7,419 nt of DNA from Terriglobia bacterium. GTDB lineage: Bacteria > Acidobacteriota > Terriglobia > UBA7540. Location of the stretch: contig JAIQGB010000221.1 of assembly GCA_020072905.1 (NCBI GenBank), positions 1 to 7,419 of the forward strand, in the 5' to 3' direction. Under the pieces are notes generated by a model. It searched no databases. It saw only the letters and a list, made by a program, of their open reading frames with translations, and had not been told where the DNA came from. This document shows positions 1-5,573 of the stretch, piece after piece (position 1 is the first letter of the stretch; each line of letters starts with the position of its first letter). The translations under genes were made by a program, and so were the position numbers.

Positions 1-163
1 GCTTGACCGCGTTTACGAGAGCGCGCCGTACCTGCACAACGGCGAAGCGCTAACGCTCGAGGAGATCTGGACGGTCTACAACAACCAGGACACGCACGGC
101 GTGACCTCCGACATGCGCAAGGAGCAATTGACCGATCTGATCGAGTACCTGAAGGCGCTGTGA
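1..163 (+). CDS. C-terminal end of a c-type cytochrome / di-haem cytochrome c peroxidase-like protein (partial)
   Basis: Reading from base 2, 53 codons run to TGA at 161-163. The visible tail contains ESAPYLHNGEALTLEEIW followed by HGVTSDMRKEQLTDLIEYLKAL-type sequence (the last part is split here only for description). The APYLHNG...TLEE...L.DL..YLK.L pattern is the usual C-terminal end of the cytochrome c domain in di-haem peroxidase/MauG-like proteins and related multi-domain secreted cytochromes: the YLHNG loop follows the haem pocket and the last helix packs on the haem. The CXXCH haem-binding site would lie upstream of the window, so haem content, full length and export signal cannot be judged. 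It most likely transfers electrons in the periplasm. It lies 88 nt upstream of a secreted propeller protein on the same strand. Family call is fairly sure, exact subfamily is not. Confidence 0.75.
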   Translation, partial: LDRVYESAPYLHNGEALTLEEIWTVYNNQDTHGVTSDMRKEQLTDLIEYLKAL

Positions 164-164
164 T

Positions 165-234
165 GATTTTGGATTTTTGATTTTGGATTTTGGATTACCG
201 ATTTTCGAGTTTCGGATTTCGATTTTCGAGTGCG
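165..234 (+). repeat. Degenerate tandem 7-bp repeat array, about 9-10 units (GATTTTG / GATTTTC type)
   Basis: From base 165 the sequence divides without register slip into heptads: GATTTTG, GATTTTT, GATTTTG, GATTTTG, GATTACC, GATTTTC, GAGTTTC, GGATTTC, GATTTTC, then a decayed GAGTGCG. The unit drifts from ...TTTG to ...TTTC along the array. It starts one base after the cytochrome stop codon and ends a few bases before the possible starts of the propeller gene, so it makes up nearly all of the intergenic space. It is strikingly AT-rich against the GC-rich genes. This resembles the short tandemly repeated repetitive (STRR) heptamers known from intergenic DNA of cyanobacteria and other phyla. 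No function is evident. Confidence 0.85.
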
Positions 235-250
235 AACGATGACGCCCCAC

Positions 251-1402
251 ATGAGAAACCGAGCCCTTTTGACCGCAGTCGCCCTGCTGGCTGCAGCACC
301 GCTCCTGGCCGCCGAACAGCGGTCAGAGACCGCCGCTACAGCCAACCCTCCGCTCATTACACGCTGGGAGAACTTCACCACCGCCAATGGCCTGCCGGAT
401 CAAAAGGTCTTCTGCGTCACGGTGGATGGCAATCGCGTCTGGGCGGGCACCGAGGACGGCCTCGTGCTGATCGAAAACGGCAAAGTTGAGAGGGTGTACA
501 AGCCGGAAGACGGCCTGGCCCACCGGGTCGTGATGGGAATCGCCGTGGACAAGAAAACCGGCGACCTCTGGATCGGAACCTTCGGCGGCCTCAGCCGTTT
601 TTCCGGCGGCCAGTTTACGAACTACACGAATCTCACCAGCGGCTTGTTGAACGACATCATCTATGGCGTCGCGGTCCAGGACAACTGGGTCTGGGTCGCC
701 ACGACGGCGGGCATCAGCCGTCTGGACACCGTCACGGGCGAGTGGCGCAACTGGAGCGAGTTCAACGCACCCTTCCACGAACCCTGGGCCTACGGCGTTG
801 CTCCCGCTCCCGACATCGGCAAAGTTTATTTCGCAGTTTGGGGCGGTGGAATGATCGAATACGACATCGCCACCGACACTATGAAGCCCTACACGGACCC
901 CGACGAGGAGATGGAATTGGTGCTCTTCCGCAATCAGGGGTTGGTCCACATCATCGTCTCGAACGTCGCCTATAACGCGGCCACCAAGATGGCGTGGGCT
1001 TCCACCTACTTCGGTCTGTCGGGCTACGACGGCCGCAACTGGCACAACTACCTCACCAAGGACAGCGGCCTCGCCTCGGACTTCATCAACGCGCCGAAAT
1101 CGCGCGGCAACGAAGTCTGGGCGTGCACGGACAAAGGGCTCAGCTTCCTGGATTACAAAACTCAAACCTGGGTGACGTATCGACCCAACAAAGAAGACGG
1201 TCACGGCGAAATCGAACTCACCTGGCCGGACAACAAGAAGACCAAGCTCGAAACCCCCACTTCCCTCGCGCACAACTACATCTTGAACATGGATTTTCAG
1301 GGTGAGGATATCTGGGTGGCGACAGCCAAAGGGCTGAGTCACGGAATCCGCGAACCTAAAATGGAGGCTCAACTTTATGCCAGTGCAGGACACGCTCCTT
1401 GA
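251..1402 (+). CDS. Secreted seven-bladed Reg_prop-type beta-propeller protein
   Basis: A 383-residue protein. Residues 1-21 form a typical signal peptide (MRNR, then a hydrophobic core, ending LLAA-E), so it should be exported to the periplasm. The rest is a chain of about 40-residue repeats, each with a W-x-[AG]-T-x-x-G-[LI] core: VWAGTEDGL (63-71), LWIGTFGGL (106-114), VWVATTAGI (147-155), a degenerate VYFAVWGGG (192-200), AWASTYFGL (248-256), VWACTDKGL (289-297) and IWVATAKGL (354-362). These are two-component-regulator propeller (Reg_prop) repeats; seven fit one closed propeller. In well-known relatives two such propellers form the sensor part of hybrid histidine kinases, but no transmembrane, kinase or DNA-binding domain follows here, so it is a stand-alone binding or scaffold protein. 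ATG at 251 was chosen because it gives the cleanest signal peptide; in-frame ATG 239 and GTG 230 are alternatives, and none has a strong ribosome-binding site. The 3' end overlaps the next gene by 26 nt. Confidence 0.85.
   Translation: MRNRALLTAVALLAAAPLLAAEQRSETAATANPPLITRWENFTTANGLPDQKVFCVTVDGNRVWAGTEDGLVLIENGKVERVYKPEDGLAHRVVMGIAVDKKTGDLWIGTFGGLSRFSGGQFTNYTNLTSGLLNDIIYGVAVQDNWVWVATTAGISRLDTVTGEWRNWSEFNAPFHEPWAYGVAPAPDIGKVYFAVWGGGMIEYDIATDTMKPYTDPDEEMELVLFRNQGLVHIIVSNVAYNAATKMAWASTYFGLSGYDGRNWHNYLTKDSGLASDFINAPKSRGNEVWACTDKGLSFLDYKTQTWVTYRPNKEDGHGEIELTWPDNKKTKLETPTSLAHNYILNMDFQGEDIWVATAKGLSHGIREPKMEAQLYASAGHAP
1363..1367 (+). promoter_or_regulatory. Ribosome binding site (GGAGG) of the RidA-like gene
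   Basis: GGAGG lies 9 nt before ATG 1377, inside the last codons of the propeller gene. It is the strongest Shine-Dalgarno match around this junction and supports a start within the upstream gene, so the pair is probably translationally coupled. Confidence 0.75.
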
Positions 1403-1925
1403 AGCAACCGGAACGCAAAAGGCGAAGGCCGCAAAGTCACACAAGCCGATTCCCAAAAGGGCTATTAGTGCCCCCGGGGCTCTGAACGAAGCGCCGCGCT
1501 ACGGCTCGGCGTTTTCACGCGGGCTGCGGCTGGACATCAAGGGCATGACCATCCTGCTGATCTCCGGCACCGCCAGCGTGGACGACGCCGGCAGGACAGT
1601 CCACGTCGGGGACTTCAACGCCCAGACCTGGCGGACGTATCGCAACATCACCGCCTTGCTCGAAGCCGAGGGCGCCACCTGGAAGGACGTGATCCGCACC
1701 ACCTGCTATCTGCGGGACATCGAGCGCGACTACGCCGCCTTCAACGAGATTCGGACGCAGTTCTTCCAGGAGCAGGGCCTGAATCCCCTGCCCGCTTCCA
1801 CTGGCATCCAGGCGATCCTCTGCCGGCCGGACCTGCTGATTGAGATCGAGGCGATGGCGATCTTTGAGTCCGACCGAGGCGGTTCGGGTTCGAACAACGG
1901 CGAGCGGGCCAAGGCCGCGGCGTAG
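1377..1925 (+). CDS. RidA/YjgF/UK114 superfamily protein, atypical long form
   Basis: A 182-residue cytoplasmic protein with the YjgF/UK114 fold: FSRGLRL (47-53), the core strand LLISGTAS (60-67), VHVGDFNAQTWRTYRNI (75-91), the helix TALLEAEGATWKDV, TCYLRDI (109-115) and the final strand IEIEAMAIF (155-163). Canonical RidA (about 130 aa) hydrolyses reactive enamine/imine intermediates, using an arginine just before the IEIEA strand. An arginine is present (R150), but the loop to the strand is about two residues shorter than in E. coli RidA, and the usual PARS motif is PAST (139-142). There is a basic N-terminal extension of about 35 residues and a low-complexity tail of about 18. The SGTAS plus H.GD..AQ combination recalls the chorismatase (FkbO/XanB2) branch rather than RidA proper, judged from memory. 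Superfamily is sure; enzymatic activity is not. It is coupled to the propeller gene by a 26-nt overlap and precedes a DAHP synthase. Confidence 0.85.
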   Translation: MPVQDTLLEATGTQKAKAAKSHKPIPKRAISAPGALNEAPRYGSAFSRGLRLDIKGMTILLISGTASVDDAGRTVHVGDFNAQTWRTYRNITALLEAEGATWKDVIRTTCYLRDIERDYAAFNEIRTQFFQEQGLNPLPASTGIQAILCRPDLLIEIEAMAIFESDRGGSGSNNGERAKAAA

Positions 1926-1993
1926 GGACAGGCCTCGTGACTGCTGCCTTTGGACCCCGCGGGGTGCTCGTAGACGGCACGCGAGGCAGTAGC
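1926..1993 (+). other. Intergenic segment with hairpin potential, possibly mutually exclusive structures, ahead of DAHP synthase
   Basis: ACCCCGCGGGGT (1954-1965) is a perfect palindrome. CTGCTGCCT (1941-1949) can pair with AGGCAGTAG (1985-1993) with one G-U pair, and GCCTCGTG (1932-1939) can pair imperfectly with CACGCGAGGC (1979-1988); the two outer pairings share AGGC and cannot nest. No run of T follows, so it is not an intrinsic terminator. It could be a leader element or a decayed repeat; this is weak evidence. Confidence 0.25.
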
Positions 1994-2035
1994 AAGTTTC
2001 GAGTTTCCATTTTCAAGATCCGAATTTCCGTCATC
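1994..2035 (+). repeat. Second degenerate 7-bp repeat array, about 6 units (GAGTTTC / GAATTTC type)
   Basis: Heptads in one register: AAGTTTC, GAGTTTC, CATTTTC, AAGATCC, GAATTTC, CGTCATC. The unit matches the second half of the array at 165-234, and the 11-mer TTTCGAGTTTC is shared exactly (203-213 and 1997-2007). The array ends just before the ribosome-binding site of the DAHP synthase gene. It is more decayed than the first array. Confidence 0.65.
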
Positions 2036-2052
2036 GGCAAGGAAGGGACCCC

Positions 2053-2946
2053 ATGAAGATCGCAGGAAAAGTCGAGATGGAAGACCTGCCGCGCATCTGT
2101 CCTCTGCTCAGTCGCAGGACAAATCCCCGGTACGGCGAGGCCCAAACCCGCGTGGTCCAGGTGGGTCGCGTGCGCTTCGGCGGAGAACACCCCATCGTCA
2201 TCGCCGGCCCATGCGCCGTGGAAAGCCGCGAGCAAACTCTGGAAGTCGCACGCGCCGTGAAGGGTTCCGGAGCGGACATGCTGCGCGGAGGCGCCTACAA
2301 GCCCCGCACTTCGCCACATGACTTCCAGGGGCTCGGCCTTGAAGGGCTCAAGTTCCTGCGCGAAGCCGCGAACGAAACGGGTCTCCCCATGGTCACGGAA
2401 GTAATGGACCCGCGGCTGGTGGAGCAGGTTTCCGAGTACGCCGACATGCTCCAGATCGGCTCGCGCAACATGCAGAATTATCCGCTGCTAATCGAGGCGG
2501 GCCGGGCCGGCAAGCCTGTACTGCTCAAGCGCGGCATGGCGGCGAGTCTCTGCGAGTGGCTGGGAGCGGCGGAATACATTGCCAACGAGGGCAACCTGGA
2601 AATCGTTCTTTGCGAGCGGGGCATCAAGGCCTATCCGTCGGGCGAGTACTCGCGCTACAGCCTGGATCTGACCGTTCTCGCCGCAGCAAGGGCCGAGACG
2701 TTCCTCCCTGTCATCGTGGATCCCAGTCACGCCACCGGCGTGGCCGCCATGGTCGAGCCGGCCAGCCGCGCGGCCATCGAGTTCGGAAGCCAGGGGCTGA
2801 TCATCGAAGTCGCCAGCGACCGCCTGGATGCGTCGACGCCCCGCTGCGACGCCGCGCAGGCCATCAGCCCTCGGACGTTGCGGCGGATCATTCATTTCAT
2901 CGAGACCCGGCAGGAATACTTCGTCGAGAAAGTCCACGCCGCCTGA
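2053..2946 (+). CDS. aroF: 3-deoxy-7-phosphoheptulonate (DAHP) synthase, type I-beta, divergent
   Basis: This enzyme condenses phosphoenolpyruvate with erythrose 4-phosphate, the first step of the shikimate pathway. The 297-residue TIM barrel shows GPCAVES (52-58), RGGAYKPRTSP (78-88), FQGLG (91-95), TEVMDP (115-120), QIGSRNMQN (134-142), LLKRGM (157-162), CERGI (187-191) and VDPSHATG (222-229). The expected metal ligands are C54, H226, E252 and D266. The N-terminal part before the barrel is only about 45 residues, too short for the ferredoxin-like or chorismate-mutase domain that gives feedback control in many I-beta enzymes, so it may be unregulated. Unusual points: the common RNTLD motif is RYSLD with about two extra residues before it, and the EVHP...SD..Q segment is EVASDR...CD..Q with about three extra residues. 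The start has AAGGAAGGG 5-14 nt upstream. It begins a tight run with the binding-protein genes (18-nt gap). The enzyme family is secure; a housekeeping role is less so. Confidence 0.92.
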   Translation: MKIAGKVEMEDLPRICPLLSRRTNPRYGEAQTRVVQVGRVRFGGEHPIVIAGPCAVESREQTLEVARAVKGSGADMLRGGAYKPRTSPHDFQGLGLEGLKFLREAANETGLPMVTEVMDPRLVEQVSEYADMLQIGSRNMQNYPLLIEAGRAGKPVLLKRGMAASLCEWLGAAEYIANEGNLEIVLCERGIKAYPSGEYSRYSLDLTVLAAARAETFLPVIVDPSHATGVAAMVEPASRAAIEFGSQGLIIEVASDRLDASTPRCDAAQAISPRTLRRIIHFIETRQEYFVEKVHAA

Positions 2947-2950
2947 GATG

Positions 2951-2960
2951 AGGGGGAAGG
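2951..2960 (+). promoter_or_regulatory. Strong ribosome binding site of the first binding-protein gene
   Basis: The purine run AGGGGGAAGG fills most of the 18-nt gap after the DAHP synthase stop and ends 4 nt before ATG 2965. There is no room for a promoter or terminator in this gap, so the two genes are probably co-transcribed. Confidence 0.7.
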
Positions 2961-2964
2961 CACG

Positions 2965-4311
2965 ATGAGGAAAAGCGCATTGATTTTGATTCTTCTGGCC
3001 TTGCTCGCCCTGCCGGCGTGGCCGCAGACGGCCGGGACCGAAAAGACTCCGGAGGAGAAGAAGGCGGAGCTCGAGCGGCGCTACGCTAACATGCCTCCCG
3101 AGGCCGTGCCCTTCCGCCGCTTCAGCAAGCCCTACTATGAGTGGTTCGTCGAGAAAAATACGTTGGAATACTTCGGCGCCGCCAGCGACCGCCCGGACGG
3201 TGACATTAATAAGCTCAGTGAAGTCGCGATCGGATTCCTGGGGCCGATCGAGAACAATCCCGAATCCATCTTCGGCATCCCATCGCTGCACGCCGCGCAG
3301 ATGGCGATCGAAGAAGCCAACAGCCGCGGCGGTTACAAAGGCAAGCCCTACGCACTGAAGGTCTATAATGACTCGGCGCTTTGGGGCGCGTCCTCAACCG
3401 TGCTGCCTTCCATGCTGTTCAAAGACAATTGTTGGGCAGTCTTGGGCTCCATCGACGGCCAGAGCACGCACATCATGATCCGGGTTTCTCTGAAGCTGGA
3501 GGTCCCCATTCTCTCCTCGGGCGCCACGGACCGCACCGTGCCCGAGACACGCATTCAGTGGCTGATGCAGACTTTTCCCAACGACCGCCAGCAGGGCTAC
3601 GCGCTCGCGGAGTACATCTTCAACAAGCTTAACCTGAAGCGTATCGGCGTGCTGCGTACCCAGACCCGCTACGCGCGCATCGGCGTCGGCGTTTTCAGCG
3701 ACATGGCCCGCCGCACCGGCCGCCAGCCCATCCTGGAGGTCAAGTTCGACCGCGGCGATACGGACTACGCCCGTCAGTTGAAAATGCTCCAGGACGCAAA
3801 AATCGATGCTCTGGTTATCTGGGGCGAGTATCCCGAGGCCGGCCTGATCCTGAAACAGATGCGCGCGATGGGAATGAAGCAACCCGTCTTCGGCTCCAGC
3901 CGCACGGCCTATCCGCAGCTTCTCGAGATCGCCGGGCCGGCCGCCGAAGGTTACGTGGCCGCCTGTGGGATGGACCCCGAGCGCCAGGATCCCCAGTGGA
4001 CCGCCTTTCGCGACCGCTACCGCCAGCAGTACAAGGAAGATCCGGACCCCTACGCCGCCCACGCCTATGACGGCGTGCGGATCCTGATCGCCGCCATCGA
4101 AAAAACAGGACTCAACCGCGGGCGTATTATGGAAGTCCTGCGCAACTACCAGCAGAAGCCATTTGAAGGCGTCGCAGGCCACTATGCGTTCGACTACACC
4201 TTGAACAACGTCGCGCCGGTCACCTTGGGCCGCGTGGAAGGCGGGAAGTTCGTGTACTGGACCGCGCCTCCCCATGCGCCCGACCAGCCCGTCGTGGCCG
4301 AGAGCCGCTGA
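2965..4311 (+). CDS. Periplasmic ABC-type ligand-binding protein, branched-chain amino acid (Peripla_BP_6) class, copy 1
   Basis: A 448-residue exported protein. Residues 1-23 are a signal peptide (MRKS then a Leu/Ile-rich core). Residues 25-80 are an extra charged linker with KPYYEWFVEKNTLEYFG (55-71). The two-lobe binding fold starts at EVAIGFLGPIE (86-96) and continues with HAAQMAIEEAN (109-119), NDSALWG (135-141), VLGSIDGQSTH (159-169), VPILSSGATDRT (180-191), RIGVLRT (226-232), DALVIWGEYPEAGLILKQMR (281-300) and AYDGVRILIAAI (367-378), in the order of LivJ-like receptors. Such proteins bind amino acids, amides, urea or aromatic acids; the ligand cannot be read here. No permease or ATPase gene is nearby. 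It shares an N-terminal linker motif and core motifs with the next gene, so the two are tandem paralogues. Its stop codon overlaps the next start (TGATG). Confidence 0.88.
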   Translation: MRKSALILILLALLALPAWPQTAGTEKTPEEKKAELERRYANMPPEAVPFRRFSKPYYEWFVEKNTLEYFGAASDRPDGDINKLSEVAIGFLGPIENNPESIFGIPSLHAAQMAIEEANSRGGYKGKPYALKVYNDSALWGASSTVLPSMLFKDNCWAVLGSIDGQSTHIMIRVSLKLEVPILSSGATDRTVPETRIQWLMQTFPNDRQQGYALAEYIFNKLNLKRIGVLRTQTRYARIGVGVFSDMARRTGRQPILEVKFDRGDTDYARQLKMLQDAKIDALVIWGEYPEAGLILKQMRAMGMKQPVFGSSRTAYPQLLEIAGPAAEGYVAACGMDPERQDPQWTAFRDRYRQQYKEDPDPYAAHAYDGVRILIAAIEKTGLNRGRIMEVLRNYQQKPFEGVAGHYAFDYTLNNVAPVTLGRVEGGKFVYWTAPPHAPDQPVVAESR

Positions 4312-5564
4312 TGTCCGTGCGGCGAAGTTCGACAATCATGCCTTCGACTGCGCGCAAGAAAAACACTGACCGTCCTGCCTTCCCGGCTTGCTTCAAATTG
4401 GCTCTGGGAGCCGCTCTGTTAGGAATCCTTGCGCTCGGCTCTCCCGCTTTCGCCCAGAACCCTCCGCCTCCGCCCCAGCCTTACGCCGCCATCGACCGGC
4501 AAGCGATCAACTACTCTGGGCCAGACCGCGAAGCCTCTGACGACCTTGCCGGCCGGGAGATCAGGATTGGGATACTTGTTCCGCTCGAGGGGGCTTGCAA
4601 GACGGAAGGCGAGACGATTCTTCACGCGGCGCAATTGGCCATCGAAGACGAATCGAGGAGCCCTCTCGCCGGGGGCCGCCGGCTGGCGCTCGTGACGCGC
4701 GACGAAAGCGGGCTTTGGGGCCGGGCCTCGAGTGAACTCGTGCGCTTGGTTGTCGACGACAATGCTGTGGCGCTGGTAACGTCGACGAACGGCAGCGCCG
4801 CGCACCTTGCCGAGCAGGTTGGAAACCGACTGGGTGTTCCGGTCCTCGCGCTCTCCAGCGACAGCACGACGACGCAAATCAACATCCCGTGGTTCTTCCG
4901 CCTCGCCCCGGATGACGCGGCGCAGGCGCGGATCTTCGCAGAAGATATCTATCGCCACGGGGGATTTGAACATGTCGCGCTGGTTACGGAACGCGACCAT
5001 GATGGCCGCGCGGGCGGCGAGGAGTTTGAAAAGGCCGCGCGGCGGCTGGGGACGCCGCTGGCCCTGCACCTGGAAGTTGATCTCCCGCGTGGCGACGGGG
5101 ATCAGGTCGCCGCGAAGATCGCAGAAGGCCAACCGCAAGCCGTCGTCCTTTGGACCGGCCCCGAAGCAGCAACGCGACTGCTCAAGCAATTTGAGCACTC
5201 CCTTCCCGGCACGCCCGTTTATGCCTGCCGCAAGGCCTTGGGCGAGCCGTTTCTCTCCGTTGCCGTGCAAAGTAGGCTGAATATCTGGATGGTTGCGCCC
5301 GCGGCGGGCAACCCTTCTGCGGACCGTGATTTCGCAGGACGATTTCGGGCGCGGACAGGTCGCCCTCCGAGCCCGGCCGCGGCAGAAGCTTATGACGCGG
5401 TAAGGCTCATTGCCGCCGGAGTGCGGCGCGCCGGCTCCAACCGCGCCCGCCTGCGCGATGAGCTGGCCAGGATCTCACCATACTCCGGCGCTTCGGGGGT
5501 GATCTCCTTCGACGGCGCCGGTAACAATCAGGCCGAGGTCGCCCTGGTTAAACTCGGAGAGTGA
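4311..5564 (+). CDS. Periplasmic ABC-type ligand-binding protein, Peripla_BP_6 class, divergent copy 2
   Basis: A 417-residue exported protein. The hydrophobic core lies at about 28-46 and a good cleavage site follows PAFA (45-48), then a proline run (51-55). The linker motif PYAAIDRQAINYSGP (57-71) corresponds to residues 56-71 of the preceding protein. The fold opens with EIRIGILVPLEG (83-94), followed by HAAQLAIEDE (105-114), ESGLWGRASS (132-141), VTSTNGSAAHLAEQ (156-169), VPVLALSSDSTT (176-187), AVVLWTGPEAATRLLKQF (277-294), EAYDAVRLIAAGVRRAGSNRAR (359-380, split motif) and GVISFDGAGNN (396-406). It therefore keeps the whole fold with strong divergence in the ligand cleft compared with copy 1, so a different ligand is likely. 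ATG 4311 overlaps the previous stop by one base; in-frame ATG 4338 would give a shorter, more typical signal peptide and is a real alternative. The next gene starts 9 nt downstream. Confidence 0.85.
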   Translation: MSVRRSSTIMPSTARKKNTDRPAFPACFKLALGAALLGILALGSPAFAQNPPPPPQPYAAIDRQAINYSGPDREASDDLAGREIRIGILVPLEGACKTEGETILHAAQLAIEDESRSPLAGGRRLALVTRDESGLWGRASSELVRLVVDDNAVALVTSTNGSAAHLAEQVGNRLGVPVLALSSDSTTTQINIPWFFRLAPDDAAQARIFAEDIYRHGGFEHVALVTERDHDGRAGGEEFEKAARRLGTPLALHLEVDLPRGDGDQVAAKIAEGQPQAVVLWTGPEAATRLLKQFEHSLPGTPVYACRKALGEPFLSVAVQSRLNIWMVAPAAGNPSADRDFAGRFRARTGRPPSPAAAEAYDAVRLIAAGVRRAGSNRARLRDELARISPYSGASGVISFDGAGNNQAEVALVKLGE

Positions 5565-5573
5565 GGAAGCCAC

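Noticed and set aside
178..206. Sigma-70-like promoter within the AT-rich array
   Set aside because: TTGATT- and GATTAC-like boxes can be found, but the repeat produces such matches in many registers, so none is credible without transcript data.
165..234. Repeat array as CRISPR or a replication-origin iteron set
   Set aside because: Units are 7 bp, contiguous and degenerate, without spacers; there are no cas, dnaA or rep genes in the window.
323..1456. 377-codon open frame on the - strand antisense to the propeller and RidA-like genes
   Set aside because: It mirrors GC-rich coding sequence, has no recognisable motifs, and the opposite strand encodes clear protein families.
1954..1965. GC palindrome as an intrinsic terminator after the RidA-like gene
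   Set aside because: The stem is short and no T-run follows on either strand close by.
1964..2056. 30-codon GTG-initiated frame ending in ATGA overlap with the DAHP synthase start
   Set aside because: It looked like a leader peptide, but it runs through the heptad array, lacks a ribosome-binding site and is not enriched in Tyr, Trp or clustered Phe codons.
2948..2968. Six-codon mini-frame overlapping the start of the first binding-protein gene
   Set aside because: It consists of the Shine-Dalgarno purine run itself; no initiation signal of its own.
3394..4335. 313-codon open frame on the - strand antisense to the first binding-protein gene
   Set aside because: Composition and lack of domain motifs fit a shadow of the real gene; the same holds for the - strand frames at 2488-3291 and 4419-5270.
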